Origin: Pyrus communis
Lineage: Eukaryota; Streptophyta; Magnoliopsida; Rosales; Rosaceae
Direction: 5' to 3'
NCBI RefSeq assembly: GCF_963583255.1
Contig: NC_084816.1
Span: 9,315,600-9,379,599, forward strand
DNA length: 64,000 nucleotides
The notes beneath the pieces were generated by a model. It was not told the DNA's origin and did no database searches. It saw nothing but the letters and a program-made list of their open reading frames with translations. Position 1 is the stretch's first letter, and every line of letters starts with the position of its first letter. The position numbers were made by a program, and so were the translations under genes. Positions 1 through 11,074 of the stretch are shown one piece after another.

Positions 1-140
1 ACGGCGATATCTCGGAGACGAAGGGCGAGCTTCTCGCCGATGCCGGTGGCTCCACCACACCACCAAGCCTTCCCATTTCTTTATTCTCTCTCATTTTCTT
101 CCCAAAAAATAAACAATACAATTTCTTCAAGTTCACAGAG

Positions 141-173
<33 letters not shown>

Positions 174-174
<1 letters not shown>

Positions 175-359
175 TGGTGCAGATAATTCCCATGGCGTCT
201 TCAATCAGACCCTTGTTATCCACGCTGAGGTTCGCCGAAGCTTCTCGCCTGGGCTTTTCCTTCGCTTCCTTCACTCCTTCCTGGCGACGCGTTTGCTTCC
301 AACTGGGCTTCAATGGTGGTTTACACCGTGATGGTCCGATGACGCATGCAACGGTATAG
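174..359 (+). CDS. possible first exon with organelle-targeting-like N-terminus (uncharacterised)
   Basis: An open frame begins at an ATG directly after a GA-rich leader (about 143-173), a common arrangement in plant 5' UTRs. The 61 codons are rich in Ser, Arg and Leu with very few acidic residues (MASSIRPLLSTLRFAEASRL...), which resembles a mitochondrial or plastid transit peptide. The end (ACG followed by GTATAG at about 353) could be a splice donor, in which case the stop is not real. I see no continuation exon downstream; transposons follow. On the minus strand a short frame starting near 74 (MGRLGG...) runs off the window edge and could be the start of a divergent gene. Family not recognised. 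This may equally be a gene fragment. Confidence 0.3.
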
Positions 360-1060
360 CTAGGATCCTTTAGTCCCAGAGATTAAGGTTTCATGGTTTT
401 GGAGTTTGATTTGTTTAATTTTCGAAGAGGAAAGTTGGTGAGAGCTCTCGGAGCTCTAGAGAAAGTGAGTGTCGAGGCTTAGACAGAGAAAGAGGAACTT
501 CAGAAAAATGGAGAGAATTGAGAAAGATGAGTGGAAAGAGAGGGAGTGACGTGAGGGAGTGCATGTTGCAAATAATATTATTATTTTATTTACCTATTGT
601 CAGGGCTATTCGAGTGTAGGGCAGGAGATGCAAAAGGTAATTACTATTCATTAAGGGCAATTACTATTCATTAGATGGATTAAATAGTGGATAGCCCTAG
701 AAGATGACCTTTTCCACTCAAAACCATCCATATTTGAAAAAATTATTATATTTCTTTTTCACATGTCACCACTACCATCACCAAACTACTGTTCCTCTCT
801 TTCTCTACTTTGTGTGATTCACTTATTCTCTTTTTCACATGTCACTACCATCACCCAACTACTGTTCCTCATCACATGTCTGATTCACTTTTTCACTTTT
901 TACCTTTTCAACCCTTTTTTTTATTTTTTTAACAAATGGTAAGATTCTTGTGTTAAAAATTTATATTTTTGAAATTTATGTTCATCCTTAATATGTACGT
1001 ATATTAAGGGCTTATAGTCCTCATTTACATGAATTAAGGAACTTCTGACTCTCATTTATT
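360..1060. other. non-coding interval with small MITE-like and dispersed repeats
   Basis: No gene is visible. Bases 601-708 begin CAGGGCTATT and end ATAGCCCTA, resembling a short inverted-terminal element, and contain a duplicated ATTACTATTCATTA word. Bases 720-830 match 8205-8310 closely (shared words such as CACCATCACCAAACTACTGTT), so this is a dispersed repeat pair. Confidence 0.4.
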
Positions 1061-1070
1061 AATATGTGGA

Positions 1071-2066
1071 TTAGGGATGGGCAATGATTATGGCGGGCGG
1101 GTAATCGCGGTTATTTACCCATAACCGTTTATGTTCATACCCGTATAACCGTTTAGCCGTTGGGTAATTGTCTAAACGGTTGTACTCATACTCATAACTG
1201 TTTATAAATGATTACTCATAACCGCACACTCATTTAATCGTAACTATTTATCCATTTATCCGTTTATCCTTTTTTTTTTTTTTTTTTTTTTACCCATTTA
1301 CCTTTTTTTCCACCGGTTCACATGTTTTGTTTTCAACAACTTGAAAATTAACAAAGAAAAATTTGTCATAGTTTTCTTTTTTTTTGACAATTAAATACCG
1401 TTATAGGCACATTTAGCATGCATTTTTCGTATTTTAATCTTTCAAATCCTCATACAATTCTAATTATTGAGTTTACGAACGATATTTTTAGCTATTATCA
1501 ATAAATGTAATATAACATATTTGCTAAGAATTGATTTGTTACTAACAAAATACCTCTCACTTGAGCAAGCATATTGAAAAGGAAATTCATGTATTTTTGA
1601 CATATTTTTCTGCGTATAAGCAACTCTTCAATTATAAGATCCATATGGTTGTGAGTTTATATCAAGAACTGATTGATAACAGTTAAAATATCAACAACTG
1701 ATTATTAGAGAGAACTAATTAAAGATATTTTTTAATCTAAATTTATTGTTAAAGTACTGATTGTTAAAGAACTAATTAAAGATATTGTTAGAGAACCAAC
1801 AGTTAAAAATATCAAGAACCGATCGTTAGCAAATGTTCCTAGAATTACGAACGATTTTTTTCATTTTATTTTTAATTTTATATAGATTCAATAAACGGGT
1901 GAATAGTCATCCGTTATAATCGTGTGTAATACCCATAACCGTTATTTAAACGGTTATACCTATAAACGTTTCTTTGTTTAAATGGTTATCCATAACCGTA
2001 ATCGTTAATTTTAAATGGACAGGTAACTGTGGTTACTCATACCCATTGGTATTTTGTCCATCTCTA
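1071..2066. mobile_element. non-autonomous hAT-like element (~1 kb)
   Basis: The left end reads TTAGGGATGGGCAA and the right end, reverse complemented, reads TAGAGATGGACAAA, forming imperfect terminal inverted repeats typical of hAT elements. The flanks AATATGTGGA (1061-1070) and AATTGTGGA (2067-2075) look like a diverged target duplication. Subterminal regions are packed with ATAACCGTT / AACGGTTAT words in both orientations. No transposase ORF is present, so the element would depend on a transposase in trans. Confidence 0.6.
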
Positions 2067-2496
2067 AATTGTGGATTGAGCACTTAATGGTTGTCATATT
2101 AATTAAATTAAGGAAACGATGTTCTCTCAATTGATTTAATAACTTCAGGTTTTATTTAAATTTAATAAAGGAACTTCGGGTCCGATCAATTTATATTATG
2201 ATGATCAAGGAACTTCAGGCTCGATCTTTTTATATGATCAAACTTTAGGTCTAACCATCTTTATATGATGAGGATCAAGAAACTTTATGTTTTAATTTTA
2301 ACACGGAACTTCAGGTCCTGTATATACTACAAAATGTGGTACAATAAATAAACTGAAGCATAAGGTTGTAATTCCAGTCACTGTACACAAATTGCTTTAA
2401 TTAAGTAATGATTGTGAAAAAAACTTTAATTCAGCACAATTTACATAAATATTAAAACTTAAAGAAAATGACAATTATTATTAGAAGGGCGAAAAT
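2067..2496. other. AT-rich interval with short imperfect repeats
   Basis: No gene is visible. A word of the type AAGGAACTTCAGG recurs about every 50-60 bp between 2170 and 2320. Confidence 0.4.
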
Positions 2497-2765
2497 TAGA
2501 CTTGGCATTCATGTCGTGTTTCTTGTGTTCGTGTCGTTTTTGTGTCATACTCGATAGCTTAACGGGTCGTGTCGTGTTTCTCGTGTTCATGTCGTTTTTG
2601 TGTCATACCCGATAGCGTAACGGGTTGTGTCGTGTAATACTCGTTAAAGTAAACGAGTAATATGACTCGACCTGTTACCCGTTAAGAAAAATATATTTTA
2701 AATCAATAAAAATAAAAATGAAAAACATAATTTGACCCAAAAAAAGTGTAAAACATAATACTAAA

Positions 2766-3411
2766 TGTCACATCCCGGCCCGGGCGGGACCACTTCCCGG
2801 GCCCGCTTCACCACCGTAGCACGATATTTTCCGCTTTGGGCCCCGACCACGCCCTCACGGTTTTGTTTTTGGGAACTCACACGAGAACTTCCCGATGGGT
2901 CACCCATCCTGGGAATGCTCTCGCGCACTACTCGCTTAACTTCGGAGTTCCCATGGAACCCGAAGCCAGTGAGCTCCCAAAAGGCCTCGTGCTAGGTAGG
3001 GATGGGAATATACATTTAAAGATCACTCCCCTGGGCGATGTGGGATGTCACAATCCACCCCCCCTTAGGGGCCTGACGTCCTCGTCGGCACATTTCCGCC
3101 CAGGGATTGGCTCTGATACCAATTTGTCACATCCCGGCCCGGGCGAGACCACTTCCCGGGCCCGCTCCACCACCGTAGCACGATATTGTCCGCTTTGGGC
3201 CCCGACCACGCCCTCACGGTTTTGTTTTTGGGAACTCACACGAGAACTTCCCGATGGGTCACCCATCCTGGGAATGCTCTCGCGCACTACTCGCTTAACT
3301 TCGGAGTTCCCATGGAACCCGAAGCCAGTGAGCTCCCAAAAGGCCTCGTGCTAGGTAGGGATGAGAATATACATTTAAGGATCACTCCCCTGGGCGATGT
3401 GGGATGTCACA
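2766..3411 (-). mobile_element. Cassandra TRIM retrotransposon, complete two-LTR copy
   Basis: Two direct LTRs of 287 bp (2766-3052 and 3125-3411) flank a 72-bp interior. They differ at about five positions by eye. On the minus strand each LTR begins TGTGACATCCCACATCG and contains a 5S-rRNA-like block (GAAGTTAAGCGAG ... GGGTGACCCATCGGGAAGT), the hallmark of Cassandra. The interior has a primer-binding site matching initiator Met-tRNA (TTGGTATCAGAGCC on the minus strand) and a purine tract before the 3' LTR. The flanks CTAAA and CAAAA are a possible 5-bp target duplication with one mismatch. No proteins are encoded, as expected for a TRIM. Confidence 0.9.
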
Positions 3412-3639
3412 CAAAATTTCGGAGTTGACCCCTTAATGAAAGTTGTAAAGTTTTTCATTACGAGTGATTACATTTTTCACACTTCTACAATAATTATTAT
3501 TAATTTTTCACTCAAATAAATAACATTGTTCATGAGATTTGGAGGGTTTTAAAAATCTAAACAACCATGTAACCTTGCCAATGGAACTCAAAGCTTACAT
3601 GTTATTCCTTTTACAAAATCCTCAATTTTCATAGATCAT

Positions 3640-6600
3640 CATGACATAAGATTTTGTGGTATCCACTTCTGTAAATATTTTAAATTGATGATCAAATTAG
3701 TTCATTGAATTCATATAGGATCAAGGAGTGTAGCTGTAAAAAATCATCAAAATCAGAGTTAAAATAACCGTTAAATCGTGATTTTTCGTTTATAACCGTC
3801 GAAAAGTTTTGTCTTGTTACTTAATCTCTGAATGTTTGTTTTTTACAGTTTTTGGCGTATGCGATCTCGAAGCATATATAAACAAGTTTGACGGTTGGAT
3901 CATTCAAATTAGTTTCATAGGATGCATATCCCATCAAAATGATATATTAACTAACACTTAGAGTTTATTTATACTTTCATTAAGTATAACATAAGATTTT
4001 GTGGTATCCACTAGTGTAAATATTTTAAATTGAAGATCGAATTCATTCACTGTATTCATATAAGGTTAAGGAGTGTAGCTGTAAAAAATCATCAAAATCG
4101 GAGTTAAAATAACCGTTAAATCGTGATTTTTCGTTTATAACCGTCGAAAAGTTTTGTCTCATTACTTGATCTCTGAATGTTTTTTTTTTTTTTTTTTGCA
4201 ATTTTTGGCATATGCAATCTCGAACCATATATAAATAAGTTCAATGGTTGGATTGTTGAAATTAGTTTTCATAGGATATGTATCCCATCAAAACGATAGA
4301 TTCACTAACACTTAAGAGTTTATTTATACTTTCATCAAGTATAACATAAAGATTTTGTGGTATCCACAAGTGTAAATATTTTAAATTGACGATCAAATTA
4401 GTTCATTGAATTCATATAGGATCAAGGAGTCTAGCTGTAAAAAATCATCAAAATCAGAGTTAAAATAACCGTTAAATCGTGATTTTTCGTTTATAACCGT
4501 CGAAAAGTTTTGTCTCGTTACTTAATCTCTGAATGTTTGTTTTTTACAGTTTTTGGCGTATGCGATCTCGAAGCATATATAAACAAGTTTGACGGTTGGA
4601 TCATTCAAATTAGTTTCATAGGATGCATATCCCATCAAAATGATACATTAACTAACACTTAGAGTTTATTTATACTTTCATTAAGTATAACATAAGATTT
4701 TGTGGTATTCACTAGTGTAAATATTTGAAATTGAAGATCGAATTCATTCACTGTATTCATATAAGGTAAAGGAGTGTAGCTGTAAAAAATCATCAAAATC
4801 GGAGTTAAAATAACCGTTAAATCGTGATTTTTCGTTTATAACCGTCGAAAAGTTTTGTCTCATTACTTGATCTCTGAATTTTTTTTTTTTTGCAATTTTT
4901 GGCATATGCAATCTCGAACCATATATAAATAAGTTCAACGGTTGGATCGTTGAAATTAGTTTCATAGGATACGTATCCCATCAAAACGATAGATTCACTA
5001 ACACTTAAGAGTTTATTTATACTTTCATCAAGTATAACATAAAGATTTTGTGGTATCCACAAGTGTAAATATTTTAAATTGAAGATCGAATTCATTCATT
5101 GTATTCATATCGGGTCAAGGAGTGTAGCTGTAAAAAATCATTAAAATCGAAGTTAAAATAACCGTTAAATCGTAATTTTTCGTTTATAACCGTCAAAAAG
5201 TTTTGTCTCATTACTTGATCTCTGAATGTTTATTTTTTGCAATTTTTGGCGTATAGATCTCGAAACATATATAAACAAGTTTGACGGTTGGATCATTGAA
5301 ATTAGTTTCGTAGGATGTGTATCCCATAAAAACGATAGATTCACTAACACTTAAGAGTTTATTTATACTTTCATCAAGTATAACATAAGATTTTGTGGTA
5401 TCCACTAGTGTAAATATTTTAAATTGAAGATCGAATTCATTCATTGTATTCATATAGGGTTAAGGAGTGTAGCTGTAAAAAGTCATCAAAATCGGAGTTA
5501 AAATAACAATTAAATCGTGATTTTTGGTTTATAACCGTTGAAAAGTTTTGTCTCATTACTTCATCTCTGAATGTTTGTTTTTTGCAATTTTTGGCGTATG
5601 CGATCTCGAAGCATATAGAAACAAGTTTGACTATTGGATTGTTGAAACTAGTTTCATAGGATGTGTATCCCATCAAAACGATTGATTAACTAACACTTAA
5701 GAGTTTATTCATACTTTCATCAAGTATAACATAAGATTTTTGTGGTATCCACTAGTGTAAATATTTTAAATTGAAAATCGAGTTCATTCATTGTATTCAT
5801 ATAGGGTTAAGGAGTGTAGCTGTAAAAAATCATCAAAATCAGAGTTAAAATAACAATTAAATCGTGATTTTTCGTTTATAACTGTTGAAAAGTTTTGTCC
5901 TGTTACTTGATCTCTGAATTTTTGTTTTTTGCGATTTTTGGCGTATGCGATCTGGAAGCATATACAAACAAGTTGACGGTTGAATTGTTGAAACTAGTTT
6001 CGTAGAATTCGGATCCAACCGTCAAACTTGTTTGTATATGCTTCGAGATCGCATATGCCAAAAATTCAGCGGTAAAGTAACGGGACAAAACTTTTCAACA
6101 GTTATAAATGAAAAATCACGATTTAACAGTTATTTTAACTTTGATTTTGATGATTTTTTACAGCTACACTCCTTGACCCTATATGAATACAATGAATGAA
6201 CTCGATCTTCAATTTAAAATATTTATACTAGTGGATACCACAAAAATCTTATGTTATACATGATGAAAGTATGAATAAACTCTTAAGTGTTAGTGAATCT
6301 ATCGTTTTGATGAGATACGCATCCTACGAAACTAGTTTCAACGATCCAACTGTCAAACATGTTTGTATATACTTCGAGATCGCATACGCCAAAAATTGCA
6401 AAAAAAAAAAAAAAAAAAAATTTAGAAATCAAGTAATGCGACAAAACTTTTCAACGATTATAAACGAAAAATCACGATTTAACTGTTATTTTAACTCCAA
6501 TTTTGATGATTTTTTACAGATACACTTCTTGACTGTAACATCCCACATCGCCCAGGGGAGTGATCCTTATATGTATATTTCCATTCCTACTTAGCACGAG

Positions 6601-7290
6601 GCATTTTAGGAGCTCACTGGCTTCGGATTCCATCGGAACTTCGAAGTTAAGCGAGAAGGGGGTTAGAGCAATCTCATGATGGGTGACCCACTGGGAAGTT
6701 GCTCGTGAGTTCCCAAAAACAAAACCGTGAGGGAATGGTAAGCCCAAAGCGGACAATATCGTGCTACGGTGGTGGAGCGGGCCCGGGAAGGGTTCCGCCT
6801 CGGGCCGGAGTGTGACAATTTGGTATTACAGCCTAACTCTGGTTGTGGTGTGCCGACGATGACGTTGGGCCCCTAAGGGGGGTGGATTGTCGCCCAGGGG
6901 AGTGATCCTTATATGTATATTCTCATTCCTACCTAGCACGAGGCCTTTTGGGAGCTCACTGGCTTCGGGTTCCATCGGAACTTCGAAGTTAAGCGAGAAG
7001 GGGGCTAGAGCAATCCCATGATGGATGACCCACTGGGAAGTTGCTCATGAGTTCCCAAAAACAAAACCGTGAAGGAATGGTAAGCCCAAAGCGGACAATA
7101 TCGTGCTACGGTGGTGGAGCGTGCCCGGGAAGGGTTCCGCCCCGGGCCAGGATGTGACATTGACCCTATATGAATACAATGAATGAATTCAATCTTCAAT
7201 TTAAAATATTTACATTAGTGAATCTTATGTTATACTTAATGAAAGTATAAATAAACTTTAAGTGTTAGTGAATTTTATCATTTTGATGAC
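3640..7290. repeat. ~345-bp tandem array with an orientation switch near 6005
   Basis: A unit containing TAGCTGTAAAAAATCATCAA, then TTAAATCGTGATTTTTCG, then ATTTTGTGGTATCCAC recurs about every 345 bp. Plus-orientation anchors lie near 3730, 4075, 4430, 4775, 5120, 5465 and 5815. From about 6005 onward the unit runs in reverse complement (anchors near 6150 and 6505, continuing after the Cassandra insertion to about 7290). Units differ by short indels and poly-T length. Short frames in the array are by-products of the repeat and do not look like genes. Confidence 0.85.
6534..7159 (+). mobile_element. Cassandra TRIM with exact TSD, inserted in the tandem array
   Basis: LTRs at 6534-6817 and 6889-7159 flank a ~71-bp interior with a degraded initiator-Met primer-binding site (TTGGTATTACAGCC) and a purine tract (AAGGGGGGTGGATT). 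A perfect 5-bp duplication TTGAC flanks it (6529-6533 and 7160-7164), and the empty site CCTTGACCCTATATG is visible in the neighbouring array unit near 6170. The 3' LTR lacks about 12 bp just after its first TGT. The 5S-like block is present in both LTRs. Confidence 0.93.
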
Positions 7291-7954
7291 TTGGAATAAA
7301 TATATTAATTATTTATATATTTTAAATGTTAATTAGACTATGTTTCAATTAGTATGTGATGATATTTAATAATAAAATTACATTTATGTTTTTTATTACG
7401 TATTTTATTCAAGTTAAAATGTTATAAGAGATAACACCAAAAAAAAAAAAAAAAAAAAAAAAAGCTGGTTATTTTTTTTCTTTGGGTTAAATATTAGGCG
7501 GGAAATTAATTATTATAATTTTTTTATGTGTTTGGTATTTTTAAATTACTTGATATTTTTACTTTTAATGTGTTTTATGATTTTTAATCTCAATCTTTGC
7601 CTATAATATACTATAAAAATAAATAAATAAATAAAACTTAAAATTTAAAATTTATATAGAATAATAATAGAATAATAATTAATAAAAAATATATACATAT
7701 TCATTATATCTATTGCATTTTATAGTAAGGTTTTTTTAGTAGTTTAAAAAATTAAAATCATCAAAATAGGATTTTTTTCATATCGTATCGAAACAGGTTA
7801 CCCGCATGTCACTCTCGTGTAAACTTGTTAAGGACCCGTTATTATCGTGTGACCTGATAATGATCCGATTAGTTATCGTGTTGATCCAAAACTTGTTATT
7901 TTCATGTCGTTTACGTATCGTGTTAACAGGTCGGGTAATAAATTACCAGGTCTA

Positions 7955-8344
7955 GCAACAATACCGCATTCATATATATGTTAATGTAGGAAGAGCGATG
8001 AATCCGCACCTTTCATACTATAGTATAAAATGGGCCATTAGACCTACTAATTACATTAATAATAAAATTAATGATAATAAACAGAATGTAAAATTAACTT
8101 ACTATTTTTCTTCCTTCCTCTTTGCCGACTCTCTGGTGTACAAATTTTAATTCCCTGAGTCACTGACCTTGGTGTAGACGCATGTGGAGTTGCTGGCTCT
8201 TCACAACCACCCATATTTGAATAAATTATTATTTTTCTTTTTTAGATGTGACCACCATCACCAAACTACTGTTCCCCTCTTTCTCTACTGTCTCTGATTT
8301 TCTTTTTCCCTTTATTGACATCTCGCGAAGATAGTTTGCTTTTA
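7955..8344. other. non-coding interval
   Basis: No gene is visible. Bases 8205-8310 are a diverged copy of 720-830. The MULE target duplication lies at the right edge (TTGCTTTTA, 8336-8344). Confidence 0.4.
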
Positions 8345-9795
8345 GGATAAATATCTGTTTATTACCTCTAAATTTGGTGATTTTTAATATTTGGTATATG
8401 AAATTTTTTTTTATTTTAAAATTATACTTAAAGTGTTAATTTTAGGATATTATCATACATCCGTTAATTTGGCTGTTAAGTTTTCTTTTAATTGATGATG
8501 TGATATCTATATAGACAATAACTGGATGTTACGTGTTATTAAAGAATCCACCTGGAAATTAAAAATAAATAAAAAAATTCCCGCCAAATTCTTAACCCAT
8601 AACTCACTGCATTCCTTTTTTCCCACCAAATTTTTATGAGGAAAAAAAAATAAAATTTGTCTACCGTTGTTACTCTCTTCCCCACACTCATCTCGATCAC
8701 TCTCTCCATTTTAAACCCATAACTCACTGCATTCCTTCATTCCATTGTTGCTCTCATTTGTCTTTACTTCCAAGCATCTCTCTCTCTCATACAGTGTTCA
8801 GCGGTGCTCGAGACAAACCAGAACCTGACCTGGTTCTAATCCGGCCCCCCACTTCCCAAATGCATAGCGCCGCCGCCGCCGCAAACCCACTCCAAACCCT
8901 CCTCGACCTCATCAACTCCACCCTCTCCCTCCTCCTCTGCTCCTCCCTCATCGTCCGCTCCTTCGTCGGCTGCTGGACCACCCTCTACTCCAAGCTCGCA
9001 TCCCTCCACTCTTCCATCGCTGACATCTCCGACTCCCCCCACTGGGCCCAGAACCCCCTCCTCTACACCCTCTTACCTCAACTCCTCTCCACTCTTCAGC
9101 ACCTCACTGCCCTCGCCGACCAATGTACCGACGCTCGATTTCCACCACCAGCCTTCCGTCCGCGAGCAGGCTATCTTCGCCGTCTGTCTCCTGGCCAACG
9201 CGAACGACAAGTCATCGCGCAAGGCAATGTTCAAAGAAGGGAGTCTCGGTCATTTGCTGAGAATACTCGAATCCGGGTCGACCCATTTGAAAGAGAAGGC
9301 TGCAATGGCGGTAGAGGCGCTCACCGCAGACCCAGAAAACGCCTGGGCCGTTTCCGCCTACTGTGGCGTCTCAGTCCTCATCAAAGCCTGCCGATCTGGG
9401 TCTTCGGCGATCCAGACCCATGCTGCCAGAGCCATTCGAAATGTGGCCAATGTGGAAGAAATCAAAACTGCTATGACTCGTTCCCTATCTAATTTGATTT
9501 TTTTTTTTTTTCAAAAATTTTGGTGGGAAAAAAGGAATGTTATGGGTTAAAATTTGGGCGGGAATTTTTTTTTTAATTTTTAATTTCCACGTGGATCCCT
9601 TAATGATACATGGAGTCCAGTCATTGTTCATATGAGCGCCACATCATCAGTTAACGGAAAACTTAACAGTCAGACTAACGAATGTATGAGACTGTCCCAA
9701 ATTAATACTTTATGTATGACTCTAGGATGAAAAAAACTTCATGTACTAAATGTTGAAAACCACGAAACTTAAGGGTAGTAAACTGATATTTACCC
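8345..9795. mobile_element. Pack-MULE (Mutator-like element with captured gene fragment)
   Basis: Long terminal inverted repeats of about 350-400 bp are present. The left end starts GGATAAATATCTGTTTATTA and the right end, reverse complemented, starts GGGTAAATATCAGTTTACTA; similarity continues inward through CCCGCCAAATT and TTTTTTCCCACCAAA. The flanks TTGCTTTTA (8336-8344) and TTGTTTTTA (9796-9804) are a 9-bp target duplication with one mismatch, as expected for Mutator. No transposase is present; the interior is a GC-rich host gene fragment. Confidence 0.88.
8800..9490 (+). pseudogene. captured ARM-repeat protein gene fragment
   Basis: The first half reads NPLQTLLDLINSTLSLLLCS, then VRSFVGCWTTLYSKLASLHS and SPHWAQNPLLYTLLPQLLST. 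This resembles the N-terminal helical region of plant ARM-repeat (vacuolar protein 8-like) proteins. After a frame change near 9150-9230, a second frame reads GSLGHLLRILESGSTHLKEK, AAMAVEALTADPENAWAVSA and IQTHAARAIRNVANVEEIKT, which are recognisable ARM repeats. The middle of the parent gene appears deleted and the two halves are out of frame. The fragment ends where the right MULE repeat begins. Not expected to make a functional protein; whether it is transcribed cannot be seen here. Confidence 0.75.
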
Positions 9796-9837
9796 TTGTT
9801 TTTAATATGTTCGGAATACAGGTGGTACTTCATGTGT

Positions 9838-10680
9838 TTTCATACAAGTGGTGAGATTTTTATGTTAAAAAATTAATAACATAAAAAACAAAAATTTTCA
9901 CTATTTATTTAACAACACGTGGTGTACCATTTATGTTACAAGTACAAAGAAATAAGACATAATATTTACGAAGTTCGATAAATGTGTTTACATTCTCAGA
10001 ACAATAGTAGTAGTTATGTCATTATCAAACTGAAATTACAAAGCAATGGAAGCAAGAGATTGTATTTTTTCTCCTTTGTATTTTCTCTACATATTTATGA
10101 GTTGATAGACCTTTGTATAAGAAAACTATGTCTTCTATGTTAAAGCCAAGAGATGTGAAAAGTAGGCAGCATATCTTCAACGTCTGTTGACTGGCAAGAC
10201 ACGGTGGATGTTGCATATTTTTTATTTGGGAATTCACTTATATAACAAATTTGTCTTTTTGAAATGTATGAACTCATGATTATGTCTTAATTTGCCTTTC
10301 TTCATTTGTGTGAGCGTTTTGAATCTTTGTTCACGGAAGGTGCTTGAGTTGGATGATTTTCTTGGAGATTTCAAGTCAAGTCAACTTGTGTAATTGTTGA
10401 ACTGAAAAATGATTTTCGCGGAAGGTGCTTGAGTTGGATGATTTTCTTGGAGATTTCAAGTCAAGTCAACTTGTGTAATTGCTGAACTGAACAATGATTT
10501 TCGCGGAAGGTGCTTGAGTTGGATAATTTTCTTGGAGATTTCAAGTCAAGTCAACTAGTGTAATTGCTGAACTGAAAAATGATTTTCGCGGAATGTGCTT
10601 GAGTTGGATCATTTTCTTAGAGATTTTGCGGAAGGTTCAAGTCAAGTCAACTAGTGTAATTGCTAAACTGAGAAATGATT
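9838..10680 (+). repeat. duplicated copy of the TNL upstream region
   Basis: Bases from TTTTCATACAAGTGGTGAGA (about 9838) to about 10680 are the reverse complement of the sequence upstream of the intact TNL gene (about 27955-28645). Both include the stretches around TTCTCAGAACAATAG and AGCCAAGAGATGTGAAAAGT. The copy is colinear and leads directly into the broken TIR exon at 10764. Confidence 0.85.
10333..10680 (+). repeat. ~85-bp minisatellite, about four copies
   Basis: The unit GGAAGGTGCTTGAGTTGGAT followed by TTTTCTTGGAGATTTCAAGT and AGTCAACT recurs at about 10335, 10420, 10504 and 10590. The related array upstream of the intact TNL gene (27960-28150) has only about 2-3 units, so the copy number differs between the two paralogous upstream regions. 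Confidence 0.85.
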
Positions 10681-10763
10681 TAGTCTCTGCGGCAATTGCT
10701 CTTTCCTCCCTTTGCTTTCTCCCCAATTTCTACCTCTGTCTATGCTTAGTGCAGAGAGAGAGA

Positions 10764-11049
10764 AATGGCGAGAGACACGGAGACAGAGAAAGAGACAGAC
10801 AGACAGACAGAGACAGCGACAACGATGGAATGTTTCATGACTCTCTTGCACACGTGCTTCAGACTGTTTTAAGTTTTCTTCTCCATCTTCTGTTGCTGCT
10901 GCCGATGATGTTGGTGCTGCTACTGCCGATGATGTTGGTGCTGATAACCCCCCTCTTCGGGGAAAGTATGATGTGTTTATCAGTTTCAGAGGTGAGGACA
11001 CCCGCTTAAATATTACCAGCCATTTTCATGCTGCCTTAATTGAGAAGTA
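10764..11049 (+). pseudogene. truncated TIR-domain exon of a TNL resistance gene
   Basis: This is a close paralogue of exon 1 of the TNL at 23101-27876. It keeps the ATG of the MARDTETE frame, then a shifted frame, then GKYDVFISFRGEDTRLNITS and HFHAAL. An extra T in the CTGTTTTAAG stretch (about 10862-10871) breaks the early frame. A single A-to-T change turns the Lys codon after LIEK into TAA (11047-11049). Similarity stops a few bases later, so the rest of the TIR and all NBS-LRR exons are absent. Non-functional. Confidence 0.85.
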
Positions 11050-11074
11050 AATTGAATATACCCTAAAAGCTATT

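Larger units (their letters stand above)
2497..7954. mobile_element. composite hAT-like element with nested insertions
   Basis: The ends TAGACTTGGCATT (2497) and, reverse complemented, TAGACCTGGTAAT (ending 7954) form an inverted pair. They are bordered by GCGAAAAT (2489-2496) and GCAACAAT (7955-7962), a 6/8 match to an 8-bp target duplication. Subterminal blocks at 2510-2690 and 7790-7940 are rich in CGTGTCGTGTT / CGGGT words, a common plant hAT signature. The interior holds two Cassandra copies and a ~345-bp tandem array. It is inferred, not proven, that both ends belong to one insertion. Confidence 0.5.

Noticed and set aside
2765..3428. Open frames of 76-172 codons on both strands
   Set aside because: They lie within Cassandra LTRs and repeat identically in both LTRs; TRIMs encode no protein.
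3730..5850. Regularly spaced repeats resembling a CRISPR array
   Set aside because: Units are ~345 bp with no short repeat/unique spacer structure, and the DNA is eukaryotic.
4043..6594. Several 60-107-codon frames such as KLFDGYKRKITI-type peptides
   Set aside because: They recur with the ~345-bp array in both orientations and contain poly-A-encoded lysines; repeat by-products.
6600..6700. 5S rRNA gene-like sequence (also near 2930, 3290, 6990, 15130, 15580 and 29750)
   Set aside because: Only the internal 5S promoter-like block is present, embedded in Cassandra LTRs; these are TRIM elements, not rRNA genes.
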